A stretch of DNA of 64,000 bases from the NCBI GenBank assembly GCA_036337035.1, contig JAYZFC010000008.1, positions 1 through 64,000 of the forward strand, written 5' to 3'. This document shows positions 46,124-55,548 of the stretch, piece after piece. Origin of the DNA: TMED78 sp036337035 (GTDB taxonomy: Bacteria; Pseudomonadota; Gammaproteobacteria; Steroidobacterales; Rariloculaceae). The notes below the pieces were generated by a model, which worked only from the letters and a program-made list of their open reading frames with translations, had not been told where the DNA came from and searched no databases. The translations under genes were made by a program, and so were the position numbers. The first letter of the stretch is position 1. Every line of letters begins with the position of its first letter.

Positions 46124-46894
46124 CTATCTTACAATACTTCTAGATCCATTATTTAGAGATTCTAACATAGGCAATATTTCCTTATTATTTTTGCTAATTA
46201 TCTGAAGGCGGCTTATCGCTTCTTCTAACTTTAGGCCCTTACGGTAGATAATCCTATAAGCTTCTTTAATATTTTGTATGCTGATATTATCAAAGTTTTT
46301 TCTTTTAAGACCTTCTAAATTAACCCCTCTTGGTTCTGCAGGCCTGCCAGATACAACTACATATGCTGGAATATCTTTAGTAATATATGTAAACATACTA
46401 GAAAAACTATATGGGCCTATTCTGCAATACTGGTGGGCTGTGGTGAAACCTCCTAATATTGCCCAATCTTCAACTTTAACATGGCCTGCTATTGAAGCAT
46501 TATTAGCAAATATAGTATTGTTTCCAACTATGCAATCATGTGCTATATGAGCATAAGCCATTATCCAATTATCATCTCCAATAATCGTTACACCATTGTC
46601 TTGAATAGTTCCTCGATTAATTGTACAACCTTCCCTTATTGTGTTTCTCTCACCTATAATTAACTTGGTAGGTTCTCCTGAATATTTCTTGTCTTGAGGG
46701 CTATCTCCTATAGATGAAAATTGAAAAATATGATTATCGCATCCTATAACAGTTGGACCTTTTATCACTGCATTAGCCTCTATGATGCTACCTTGCATAA
46801 TTTCTACATTTGGACCTATAACTGAATAAGGGCCGATAGAAACATTTTTATGAATCTTAGAATCTTTCGAGATAATTGCTGTTTTATGTATCAT
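46124..46894 (-). CDS. lpxA: UDP-N-acetylglucosamine acyltransferase
   Basis: First step of lipid A synthesis: transfer of 3-hydroxyacyl from ACP to UDP-GlcNAc. Left-handed beta-helix with hexapeptide repeats over residues 1-190, catalytic His in YAHIAHDCIVGN, and a C-terminal helical part. 256 residues (262 in E. coli). Start overlaps fabZ by 11 bp. Confidence 0.97.
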   Translation of the reverse strand: MIHKTAIISKDSKIHKNVSIGPYSVIGPNVEIMQGSIIEANAVIKGPTVIGCDNHIFQFSSIGDSPQDKKYSGEPTKLIIGERNTIREGCTINRGTIQDNGVTIIGDDNWIMAYAHIAHDCIVGNNTIFANNASIAGHVKVEDWAILGGFTTAHQYCRIGPYSFSSMFTYITKDIPAYVVVSGRPAEPRGVNLEGLKRKNFDNISIQNIKEAYRIIYRKGLKLEEAISRLQIISKNNKEILPMLESLNNGSRSIVR

Positions 46895-47342
46895 TATAAA
46901 TTCCTGGAGATTCTAAGAGCTCAGCAGTAGCACACACAATTCCTCCTACTTCAACCTTTGTCTTAAATCGCCAAAGATTGCTTCTACTAGTAATAATCTC
47001 AGCAGTAATTTTCATTTCATCGCCAGGCATGACTGGCTTCCTAAATCTTGCCTTTTCTACACCAACTAAATATAAAATAAAATTTCTATTTTTAACTGGA
47101 ACAGTATCCCAAACTAATACCCCTGCTGCTTGACCCATTGCCTCAATTATTAAAACGCCTGGCATAACTGGGTGAGTCGGGAAGTGTCCTTCAAAATACA
47201 CTTCGCTAGACAATACCTTTCTAGTAGCAACAATATTTTTACCAGGATTACAGGAGATAACAAAATCTAAAAATAGAAAAGGTTCTCTCTGGGGTATTCT
47301 TTCCTTTATTCCATCGAGGTTATACAGATAATTATTTTTCAA
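46884..47342 (-). CDS. fabZ: 3-hydroxyacyl-[acyl-carrier-protein] dehydratase FabZ
   Basis: Dehydrates 3-hydroxyacyl-ACP in fatty acid elongation and so competes with LpxA and LpxD for the same substrate. IPQREPFLFLDFV and the active-site helix GHFPTHPVMPGVLIIEAMGQ with catalytic His and Glu. 152 residues (151 in E. coli). Start is TTG. Between lpxD (1 bp) and lpxA (11-bp overlap). Confidence 0.97.
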   Translation of the reverse strand: MKNNYLYNLDGIKERIPQREPFLFLDFVISCNPGKNIVATRKVLSSEVYFEGHFPTHPVMPGVLIIEAMGQAAGVLVWDTVPVKNRNFILYLVGVEKARFRKPVMPGDEMKITAEIITSRSNLWRFKTKVEVGGIVCATAELLESPGIYNDT

Positions 47343-47343
47343 G

Positions 47344-48351
47344 CTATCTCCTCTCTCTCCCTCTTATTTTTTTAAATAATTTATCTAAATCTTTTAGTCT
47401 AATAATATTCCTTTTCCATATATTTGCTTCTTGAGCTGGTATAACTCCAGAATAAGTTCCAGATGTAGAAATAGACTTAACAACAGTTGTTTTAGCATTA
47501 ATATAAACATCATCTGTAATATTTAAATGACCTATGATTGAAGCTCCACCTCCAAGCCTACACCTTTTTCCTATAATGGTACTACCAGCAACTGCACTAC
47601 ACCCAGCTATAGCTGTAAATTCTCCAATTCTGACATTATGGCCTATATGAACAAGGTTATCTATCTTAACGCCTTTACCAATAAAGGTATCATCAATTGT
47701 TCCACAATCAATGGTAGAGTTTGCACCAATCTCTACATCGGAATCAATCTTTACACCTCCTAATTGGGGAATAGATTTCCATTCATCATTATCATTAGCA
47801 AACCCAAAACCATCAGAGCCAATCACACAACCAGGATGCAAAAAACATCCTTTACCTATTTGAACATTGCTCTTTATAGTGACATTTTCACTTATGACAG
47901 TATCACTCTTTATAATTGAATTTGGCCCAATAACAGTATTCGGAGCAATAATTACATTATCTCCTATAAAAACATTATCCTTAATCACTACATTTTCAGA
48001 TATTTCTGCAGTAGAGGAAATGTTTGATCTTTCAGAGATTACTGATGTTATATGTTTGATCCCATTTGATTTAGGGAGTGGATAAAGATATCTTGCTGCT
48101 TTTGCATATGCGAGATATGGATCATTAGACAAAATACAAGATGATGGACACTTATCTTTCATATTTTCTGTTAATATGACACACCCAGCTTTTGTCTTAG
48201 ATAGTATGTTAGCTTTATTGGAATCTAGAAAAAAACATAATGAATTTTTTTCCGCTTTTTCCAAAGTAGAAACACTATCAACTATCTGATCTGGATCACC
48301 ATCAAGCTTGCAATTAAGAAAATCAGCAAGTTCTCCTAATTTAGCTGGCAT
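47344..48351 (-). CDS. lpxD: UDP-3-O-(3-hydroxyacyl)glucosamine N-acyltransferase
   Basis: Third lipid A step: N-acylation of the glucosamine. N-terminal uridine-binding domain (1-100), then hexapeptide-repeat beta-helix (about 105-290) with catalytic His in NLVHIGHNVRIG, and a C-terminal helix. 335 residues (341 in E. coli). 11 bp after skp. Confidence 0.97.
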   Translation of the reverse strand: MPAKLGELADFLNCKLDGDPDQIVDSVSTLEKAEKNSLCFFLDSNKANILSKTKAGCVILTENMKDKCPSSCILSNDPYLAYAKAARYLYPLPKSNGIKHITSVISERSNISSTAEISENVVIKDNVFIGDNVIIAPNTVIGPNSIIKSDTVISENVTIKSNVQIGKGCFLHPGCVIGSDGFGFANDNDEWKSIPQLGGVKIDSDVEIGANSTIDCGTIDDTFIGKGVKIDNLVHIGHNVRIGEFTAIAGCSAVAGSTIIGKRCRLGGGASIIGHLNITDDVYINAKTTVVKSISTSGTYSGVIPAQEANIWKRNIIRLKDLDKLFKKIRGRERR

Positions 48352-48362
48352 AGAAAAAAAAA

Positions 48363-48911
48363 TTAGTTAGTGGTATCAAAATTATTTTGTAAAGTCTGGA
48401 GAACTTCATCAGTAATATCGATAGCAATACTGAAGTAAAGCGCATCCGCTACTACTAAATCATAATCTTCAGAGCTAGAAAATTGGTTAATAGCATCAAC
48501 AAGAATGCCTTGCAGCTCACTGAGCTCTTGATTCTGTCTTAAATTAAAATCTTCTGATGCTTGCTCTTGCTCTCTAGTAAGATCTCTTTGTTCATTAGAA
48601 ATTTCTCTTTCAAGCCTTTGTCGCTCCTCCTCGCCCATAACTGCAGCATCTCTCTCATATAGCTCTACCTTTTCTTGCAAAGAAGTTTGAATAGCTATAA
48701 TTTCTCTCTCCCTCGGAGAAAATTCCTGTTGCAATGTTTCCATTACAGAAATATATTGAGGAGACTGGCTTAATAATCTAGAGACATCAACAACACCTAT
48801 TTTAATACCTCCCTCTTGAGCAATGATGGTGCTGCTACTAAAAAACAGTATCAAAACTGGAACTATCCTAGCAACTAAAAAACTCATAAAATCTAAACTT
48901 TTACTATTCAT
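48363..48911 (-). CDS. skp: periplasmic chaperone Skp/OmpH
   Basis: Holds unfolded outer-membrane proteins on their way to BamA. A signal peptide (ends about residue 31, STIIAQ) is followed by IGVVDVSRLLSQSP, typical of OmpH, a long Glu/Gln-rich coiled coil (60-135) and a C-terminal strand region. 182 residues; E. coli 161. The ATG at 48887 (MSFLVARIVPV) gives a more compact signal peptide and may be the true start. Between bamA (29 bp) and lpxD (11 bp). Confidence 0.92.
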   Translation of the reverse strand: MNSKSLDFMSFLVARIVPVLILFFSSSTIIAQEGGIKIGVVDVSRLLSQSPQYISVMETLQQEFSPREREIIAIQTSLQEKVELYERDAAVMGEEERQRLEREISNEQRDLTREQEQASEDFNLRQNQELSELQGILVDAINQFSSSEDYDLVVADALYFSIAIDITDEVLQTLQNNFDTTN

Positions 48912-48940
48912 AATAATTACCTACCTCATAAAAAAATAAA

Positions 48941-51334
48941 TTAAAACGCATTACCTACGGTAAATTGAAATTCTTCTGTCTCATCTCCATAAAAACGCTC
49001 AGTGGTAACCTTATTATTTAAAGGTTGACCATAACTAAACCTCAATAAACCAAGAGGAGCTAACCATTCTACGCCAATTCCAAATGAACGTTTAAGATTA
49101 TTTGGGTTATATTTATATTCATCAGTAATATCTCCTAATCTATCACGAAAAGTTACGCCTCCAGTAGAAAATACATTACCAATATCATAAAACAAGGACA
49201 ATCTTGCTGATGTCTCAAATTGCTCAGGCATTGGTACTATTAACTCTAATTGTGATATGGCTTTAACATTGCCCCCATAAGGATTTCCCCAGGAATCCTT
49301 TGGGCCTAAACGGCTCTCTCTATAGCCTCTAACCGATCCAGGACCACCAGCAAAAAAGTTTCTATATGGTGGTATTGCGGTTGTTTTATTTCCATATGGA
49401 TTACCATAAGCTAAATCAGAGTTAAATCTAAGAATCCATCTTCCAGTAATTGGAAAATATTGTGTATAACGAATATTAGCAACATAATATTCTACATCAC
49501 TTCCTGGTATTGAAGCATTAACACTAAATCCAAGTCTTGTGCCATCAGTAGGAAAAATAAATCTATTTCTAGAATCATAAATCCAGCCAGTTGTAAGCTC
49601 TATAGTTTCAGCCTTAGTACCAAAAAATTCCCCATCTCCTGAAACGCTAAAAACTTTCCCGTTCGATTTAACCCACTCATTAGACTGCTCAGAGCTATAA
49701 AAACTAGTTGCCATCTCAGTATCTGAATAGGCAAAACCAAATTGAAGATACTGATATTCAGTTATTGGGTAAGACCAATCAGCACCTAAGGAATAAGTTT
49801 CTGTAGAAAAAGCTGAACTGGCAGAAGTAAACTGAGTAATATCCCTAAAAGAAAAAGATAAGGTCTGAGATAGTCCATCCATAGTTTTATATGGGTCTGT
49901 ATAATTCAAAGTATAGAATGAAGAATACTTGCCTCCACTCATATTCAATGCCACCCTATCTCCCGAGCCCATAAAATTTGAATGAATAAAATTAGCATTA
50001 AGCTGGCCTCCCCAAGTTTCGGAATAACCTATTCCTCCACCAAATTGACCTGGTAAACCTTCTTCTATTTCAAAATCAATATCTACTAAATCTGTCTCTC
50101 CTAGTACAGGGTTTGTTTCGTACTCAACACTTTCAACATAAGGAAGTCTCTGAAGCCTAATCTGCGATCTATCTAATAATGTATTTGATAAATAGCCGCC
50201 TTCTAATTGACGCATTTCTCTTCTAAAGACTTCATCATTAACATTATCTGTATTATTAAAATTTATTCTTCTAACATATACTCTATCTTGAGAATCTAAA
50301 AAGAAAGTTATTTCAGCTTCATTATTTTCTCTATCTAATTCTGGAATTGCAACAATCTCTGCAAATGAATAGCCATCTTGCCCCAAACGAAGACGAATTA
50401 GCTCTTCACTACTAGTGAGCAATTGTTGTGAAAAAATTTGTCCAGGACTTGCCAATATAAGGTCAGTTATCTCATCTCTAGGTACTACAAGATCACCAGC
50501 AATCTTGATATCTGAAATTTTATAGCTCTCCCCTTCAACGATATTTATCGTTATAAATATGTCTTGCTTATCAGGAGAAATTGCTACCTGTACACTATCC
50601 GATCTAAAATCTGCAAAGCCCCTATCCATATAAAAAGACCTTAAAGTTTCAAGATCTCCTTCTAAGGCTTCTTTAGAATATCTATCATCATTACGAAAAA
50701 AAGATAATAAATTACCTGTCTTTAGCTCAAACTCATTTAATATTTCATTATCACCAAAACTAGTATTGCCAACTACATTAATCTGTCTAATCTTAGCCCT
50801 ATCCCCTTCAGCTATCTCAATTGCTAATCTAACTCTGTTATCTGAAAGCTCTTCTATAGGAGTTCTTACCTGAACAGCATATTTTCCCTGACTATAATAT
50901 TGCTCGGTTAATGCTCTTTTAATTTCGAGCAAAACAGATTGGTCAAATATTTTTCCTACTGTCAACCCAACATCGGTTAATGATTGCTCTAGCTGTTCAG
51001 TTTCAATATCTTTATTACCAGAAATAGTAAAAGCTTCTATAGATGGTCTTTCAAGAACCACAATAATTAAAGCATCTTCATCTCGGCGAAACTCTATATT
51101 TTGAAAAAATCCAGTTGAATATATTGCTTTAATAGCTTCTTGAACTCTCTGATCTGTAATAGTATCTCCTAAATTGATAGGTAAGTAGTTAAAAATAGTT
51201 CCTTCAGAAATACGTTGAGCTCCTTCAACTCTAAAGTCATTCACTACCCACGGATCAAAAGAAAAGGCACTTTGTGAATTAAAAAGATAAACTAAAATGC
51301 ACAAAGATAAGTTATATTTTATTGATATATTCAT
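48941..51334 (-). CDS. bamA: outer membrane protein assembly factor BamA
   Basis: Core of the BAM complex that inserts beta-barrels. Signal peptide (1-26), five POTRA domains (about 27-425; the first starts VVNDFRVEGAQRISEGTIFNYL), then the 16-stranded barrel with the conserved loop 6 region RGYRESRLGPKDSWGNPYGG. The C-terminus is Phe-rich (FQFTVGNAF). 797 residues (810 in E. coli). Start overlaps the rseP stop as ATGA. Confidence 0.97.
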   Translation of the reverse strand: MNISIKYNLSLCILVYLFNSQSAFSFDPWVVNDFRVEGAQRISEGTIFNYLPINLGDTITDQRVQEAIKAIYSTGFFQNIEFRRDEDALIIVVLERPSIEAFTISGNKDIETEQLEQSLTDVGLTVGKIFDQSVLLEIKRALTEQYYSQGKYAVQVRTPIEELSDNRVRLAIEIAEGDRAKIRQINVVGNTSFGDNEILNEFELKTGNLLSFFRNDDRYSKEALEGDLETLRSFYMDRGFADFRSDSVQVAISPDKQDIFITINIVEGESYKISDIKIAGDLVVPRDEITDLILASPGQIFSQQLLTSSEELIRLRLGQDGYSFAEIVAIPELDRENNEAEITFFLDSQDRVYVRRINFNNTDNVNDEVFRREMRQLEGGYLSNTLLDRSQIRLQRLPYVESVEYETNPVLGETDLVDIDFEIEEGLPGQFGGGIGYSETWGGQLNANFIHSNFMGSGDRVALNMSGGKYSSFYTLNYTDPYKTMDGLSQTLSFSFRDITQFTSASSAFSTETYSLGADWSYPITEYQYLQFGFAYSDTEMATSFYSSEQSNEWVKSNGKVFSVSGDGEFFGTKAETIELTTGWIYDSRNRFIFPTDGTRLGFSVNASIPGSDVEYYVANIRYTQYFPITGRWILRFNSDLAYGNPYGNKTTAIPPYRNFFAGGPGSVRGYRESRLGPKDSWGNPYGGNVKAISQLELIVPMPEQFETSARLSLFYDIGNVFSTGGVTFRDRLGDITDEYKYNPNNLKRSFGIGVEWLAPLGLLRFSYGQPLNNKVTTERFYGDETEEFQFTVGNAF

Positions 51335-52704
51335 GATATAAGTCTAATAAAATCATTATAAAAAGCAAAACTAATAATCATTGCGATCAAAACTAATCCT
51401 AAATTCTGAGATACTATTAGTGTTTTATCTGAGATAGGTGAACCTTTAACAAATTCAACTACTTGATAAACAATCTGACCTCCATCTAGTAACGGTATAG
51501 GCAATAAATTTAAAACACCAAGGCTGATACTGATGATTGCTAAAAAATTAATAAAAGACAATAAGCCGCTTTGGGCGCTATCTCCTGCATATACGGCAAT
51601 ATTGATAGGACCGCTTATATTTTTAGCTGATACATCTCCCATAATCATTTTACTAATCATTTTTAAAGTCATAACGCTCATTTGGAAGGTCTTAATAATT
51701 GATCTTTCGATAGAACCAAAGAAACCATGGCTTTCAATAACTACTGATTGGTTTAAAATTTCAGAAACCACTGCAATATTTTCTTTAACTCCAATTATTC
51801 CTATTGGTGCATTGTTAATATTAGAATATCCTATTTGTAATGACTTAGTTAAATTTTCACCATTTCTTTGAATAATTACTTCTACGACCTTATTAGGTCT
51901 AATTTGGACATTGGTGACAAGATCTGAGAAATTATTTATTTTTATATTATCTAAATATAGAATTAAATCATTTCTAACTAGCCCTGCATTATCAGCAGGC
52001 ATATTCTGAGATACATCTCCTAATATAGCCGGTCTTAAAGGCCCTGGCATAAATCCTAAACCTTTATATAGTTCTCCGGGCATGGTTAAATCCTTCTCTA
52101 AACCTCTAACATCAAGCTCTAAATATCTAAAATTACCTAATTCATTAGAAGTTGTAATTTGAATTATTCCATCAGAAAGAATCTCATCCAAAATTGAGAG
52201 TGTTGCGGCCTCAAGTGTTGGTGTCAGATTATCACCAACTTTTACTATCATCTCGTCTGCAACCATGCCTGATATATCAGCAATTGAGCCTTCATCAATA
52301 TAACCTATAGAAGGTTTATAATGAGTAACCCCAAAAGAAAAAATAACAAAATATGCAAAAATGGCAAAAATGAAATTAAATCCAGGACCGGCTAAGAGTA
52401 CACAAACTCTTTGATATATTGGTCTTCTATTAAATGCTTTATGAAGCTCGCTTCTATCAACTTCGCCTTCTCTCTCATCAAGAAGTTTTACATAACCACC
52501 TAAAGGAATGGGGCTTAGAATATATTCAGTAGCGTCAGGTTTTTTTCCTACATATTTTAATAAGGGTTTGCCAAATCCTAAAGAAAACCTTAATACTTTA
52601 AAGCCTAATTTTTTAGCTACAATGTAATGCCCATACTCATGAATAGATACTAGTATGGAAAGAGCAATAATAAATGAAATAAGTGAAATAATTATTTGAG
52701 TCAT
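51331..52704 (-). CDS. rseP: site-2 protease RseP
   Basis: Intramembrane zinc protease that cuts RseA in the sigma-E response and clears signal-peptide remnants. HEYGH at residues 22-26, second metal motif NLLPIPLLDGG near residue 400, at least one clear periplasmic PDZ domain (about 195-280, GPLRPAILGDV) and a more diverged first one, and four membrane helices. 457 residues (450 in E. coli). Upstream of bamA with a 4-nt overlap, 6 bp after cdsA; dxr, often next to it, is absent. Confidence 0.96.
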   Translation of the reverse strand: MTQIIISLISFIIALSILVSIHEYGHYIVAKKLGFKVLRFSLGFGKPLLKYVGKKPDATEYILSPIPLGGYVKLLDEREGEVDRSELHKAFNRRPIYQRVCVLLAGPGFNFIFAIFAYFVIFSFGVTHYKPSIGYIDEGSIADISGMVADEMIVKVGDNLTPTLEAATLSILDEILSDGIIQITTSNELGNFRYLELDVRGLEKDLTMPGELYKGLGFMPGPLRPAILGDVSQNMPADNAGLVRNDLILYLDNIKINNFSDLVTNVQIRPNKVVEVIIQRNGENLTKSLQIGYSNINNAPIGIIGVKENIAVVSEILNQSVVIESHGFFGSIERSIIKTFQMSVMTLKMISKMIMGDVSAKNISGPINIAVYAGDSAQSGLLSFINFLAIISISLGVLNLLPIPLLDGGQIVYQVVEFVKGSPISDKTLIVSQNLGLVLIAMIISFAFYNDFIRLIS

Positions 52705-52710
52705 ATTTTT

Positions 52711-53493
52711 TTAAATCATACCAGAAAAATTAAGACCTATAAAAAAGAATATTGAAGCAGCCAATGTACTATCTAGACGGTCAAGAATTCCGCCATGGCT
52801 AGGCAAAAAAACACCAGTATCTTTTAACCCCCTGTTTCTTTTAAGCATGCTTATAGAAAGATCACCTAATACAGAGGAAATAGAGACAATTGAGGAAAAA
52901 ATAATAGAAGTAAGCAAAGGTAATGGAAAAAATAAAGCTAGAATTAGAGAAGCTATTAAAGTAAAAATGAATCCTCCAATAGCTCCTTCCCAGGTTTTAT
53001 TAGGGCTAATAATTGGAGCTAACTTTATTCTTCCAATTAGCTTACCAAAAAAATAAGAACCCACATCATTAGCCCAGACCATAATAAATAAAAATAGAAG
53101 ATAGATAGCTGATAATTCATGAAGATAAATTATTATAAATAATGATGGAAATAAAAGAAACGGGCATAACAATGCTATAACTATAGAATTGATATGGAAT
53201 GGATAAAAATAAAAAGAAATAAAGAATAAAATCCAAAAAATGAATGCAAAATAAGCAGCTATATAAATATCGTATGTATTAAAAAAAATTGATAATAATA
53301 AAAACAATGCCATAAATAGATTAAACAATAGTTTTTTATAAAATATATCAAAAGCTAATCCTGACCATTCCCAAATCGCTATCAACCATAAGGCTGTGAA
53401 AAAAAAACAAAAAACAAAGGTAGATGAATATATTATTAAAGCTATAATAAAAATTCCGAAAATAAATGCTGAAATTATCCTTGATAAGGTCAA
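52711..53493 (-). CDS. cdsA: phosphatidate cytidylyltransferase
   Basis: Makes CDP-diacylglycerol, the precursor of all phospholipids. Multi-spanning membrane protein with the signature SMLKRNRGLKDTGVFLPSHG followed by GILDRLDS; the usual PGHGG reads PSHGG. VWANDVGSYFFGKLIGR is also typical. 260 residues (285 in E. coli). The start is TTG, overlapping the uppS stop as TTGA. Confidence 0.96.
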   Translation of the reverse strand: MTLSRIISAFIFGIFIIALIIYSSTFVFCFFFTALWLIAIWEWSGLAFDIFYKKLLFNLFMALFLLLSIFFNTYDIYIAAYFAFIFWILFFISFYFYPFHINSIVIALLCPFLLFPSLFIIIYLHELSAIYLLFLFIMVWANDVGSYFFGKLIGRIKLAPIISPNKTWEGAIGGFIFTLIASLILALFFPLPLLTSIIFSSIVSISSVLGDLSISMLKRNRGLKDTGVFLPSHGGILDRLDSTLAASIFFFIGLNFSGMI

Positions 53494-54233
53494 TTGATTT
53501 CCTCTATTTGTTTACTAACTTTTCCAAATCTTCTTTCCCTATTAGAATAAAAACTTATAGCCTTATCCAAATCATTCTCTGTAAAGGATGGCCATAAAAT
53601 GTCTGTAAAATAAATTTCAGCATAAGCTATCTGCCATAAAAGAAAGTTACTTATCCTCTTCTCACCACCAGTTCTGATTAATAAGTCAACATCAGGAATC
53701 CTTGATGTCATAAGTTCTGATATAAATAAATCTTCGAGCTCTATTTCATTACTTTTGCCATTTTTTAAAACATAATCTACTAGTCTCTTTGAGGCCGAAA
53801 TAATATCCTGTCTTCCACCATAAGAAATAGCTAGAATAAGATTCATATTTTTATTGTCTTTGGTTAAGTTTTTTGCATAATTTATCGATGATTGTATCTG
53901 CTCGCTAAGTAATGTCGTATCTCCTATAAAGCTTAAACGAACTCCTTTATTATTTAGTTCATCAATCTCTGTTTTAAGTGAATTTAAAAAAAGATCCATA
54001 ATCCAATTTACTTCTTCCGTTGGTCTAGACCAATTCTCAGCTGAAAAAATAAATAGTGTCAAAGAAGATATGCCTTTTTGCATACATGCTTTGATAATTT
54101 CTTTGGCAGGCTTAATACCAGACTTATGGCCAGTTTTTCTTGGTAGTGATTTTTTTTCGGCCCAGCGACCATTACCATCCATGATTATAGCTATATGATC
54201 TGGTATCGACATATTCATAAGATCATCTTTCAT
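53490..54233 (-). CDS. uppS: undecaprenyl diphosphate synthase
   Basis: Cis-prenyltransferase giving the C55 carrier for peptidoglycan and O-antigen. IAIIMDGNGRWA with catalytic Asp19, GHKSGIKPAKEII, LTLFIFSAENWSRP, AISYGGRQDI, and DLLIRTGGEKRISNFLLWQ. 247 residues (253 in E. coli). Between frr (8-bp gap) and cdsA. Confidence 0.97.
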   Translation of the reverse strand: MKDDLMNMSIPDHIAIIMDGNGRWAEKKSLPRKTGHKSGIKPAKEIIKACMQKGISSLTLFIFSAENWSRPTEEVNWIMDLFLNSLKTEIDELNNKGVRLSFIGDTTLLSEQIQSSINYAKNLTKDNKNMNLILAISYGGRQDIISASKRLVDYVLKNGKSNEIELEDLFISELMTSRIPDVDLLIRTGGEKRISNFLLWQIAYAEIYFTDILWPSFTENDLDKAISFYSNRERRFGKVSKQIEEIN

Positions 54234-54241
54234 AAAAAAAA

Positions 54242-54799
54242 CTAGAACTCCATTATTTCTTCTTCTTTAGAAGCTGATAAATTATCCATTCTAGATGTCA
54301 CATCATCTGTATATTTTTGAACCTCATCTTGAGACTTTCTTAGATCATCTTCTGTAATTTCTTTATCTTTAAGTAAATCTTTAATATCATTCAATGCATC
54401 TCTTCTTATATTTCTAACTGCAACTTTTGCAGATTCAAGCTCTCCTTTTACAATTTTTGCTAAATCTCTTCGTCGATCCTCTGTCATAGGAGGTAGGGGT
54501 ACTCTAATCACAGCTCCAGCTGTAACAGGAGTAAGTCCTAAATCTGATACTAATATAGCCTTCTCAATAACAGCAACTGTCTGCTTATCCCAAGGAGAGA
54601 TAACTAAATTTCTTGAGTCTTCAACAGTTATTGAGGCAACCTGGCTTAATGGGACTTCTGATCCATAATGCTCAATGCTTATATGCTCAAGTAAATCTGG
54701 ATGTGCTCTTCCAGTTCTTATTTTCTTCAATTCGTCTTTGAAAGAAATAATACTCTTCTCCATCCTATCAAAAGCTGATTTCTTGACTTGTTCAATCAT
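54242..54799 (-). CDS. frr: ribosome recycling factor
   Basis: With EF-G splits post-termination ribosomes. Three-helix bundle plus small domain; KIRTGRAHPDLLEHI, YGSEVPLSQVASI, VIRVPLPPMTEDRRRDL and RNIRRDALNDIK are conserved. 185 residues, the same as E. coli. 3 bp after pyrH. Confidence 0.98.
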   Translation of the reverse strand: MIEQVKKSAFDRMEKSIISFKDELKKIRTGRAHPDLLEHISIEHYGSEVPLSQVASITVEDSRNLVISPWDKQTVAVIEKAILVSDLGLTPVTAGAVIRVPLPPMTEDRRRDLAKIVKGELESAKVAVRNIRRDALNDIKDLLKDKEITEDDLRKSQDEVQKYTDDVTSRMDNLSASKEEEIMEF

Positions 54800-54802
54800 A
54801 TT

Positions 54803-55522
54803 TTAATCTTCCATGTTTGTAACAACTGTCCCGACATTGTCCCCTTTTAATAAACGAACCATGTCCCCCTTATTATTTATATTAAATACTACTAATGGTA
54901 ATCTATTTTCTTTACACATCACAATTGAAGTAGCGTCCATGACGCCAAGATTCTTATCTAAAACATCATCATAGGTTAATCTCTTATACAAATGTGCATT
55001 TTTTGAAATAACTGGATCACTTGAATATATGCCATTAACTTTTGTTGCTTTAATTAATAGATCAGCATTAATTTCTATTGCTCTTAGGCTAGCTGCTGTA
55101 TCAGTAGTAAAAAAAGGGTTGCCCGTTCCGGCAGCAAAAATAACTACTCGTTTTTTTTCAAGATGTCTAATAGCCCTTCTTCTAATATAATCTTCGCAAA
55201 CATCATTAACTTTAATCGCTGACATTACGCGCGCTACCACACCTTCTTTCTCAAGTGCATCTTGTAAAGCTAGAGCATTCATTACAGTAGCTAGCATCCC
55301 CATATGATCAGCAGTAACTCTATCAATACCAGATTCCGCAAGACCCACACCGCGAAATATATTTCCACCTCCAACTACTAGACCTATCTCTACATCTAAA
55401 TCTAATACTCTTGAAATATCTTGAGCTATTCTTTTTATAATTGAAGGTTTGATACCGCTTTTTTGAGACCCCATAAGAGCTTCTCCACTTAATTTCAAAA
55501 GCACTCTCTTATAAGGCTGCAT
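54803..55522 (-). CDS. pyrH: UMP kinase
   Basis: Phosphorylates UMP to UDP. KRVLLKLSGEALMG, VGGGNIFRGVGLAESGIDRV, TADHMGMLATVMNALAL, FAAGTGNPFFTTDTAA and the substrate segment ATKVNGIYSSDP. 239 residues (241 in E. coli). 26 bp after tsf. Confidence 0.98.
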   Translation of the reverse strand: MQPYKRVLLKLSGEALMGSQKSGIKPSIIKRIAQDISRVLDLDVEIGLVVGGGNIFRGVGLAESGIDRVTADHMGMLATVMNALALQDALEKEGVVARVMSAIKVNDVCEDYIRRRAIRHLEKKRVVIFAAGTGNPFFTTDTAASLRAIEINADLLIKATKVNGIYSSDPVISKNAHLYKRLTYDDVLDKNLGVMDATSIVMCKENRLPLVVFNINNKGDMVRLLKGDNVGTVVTNMED

Positions 55523-55548
55523 CTCTCTAGATCTCCAAATTAAAATAT

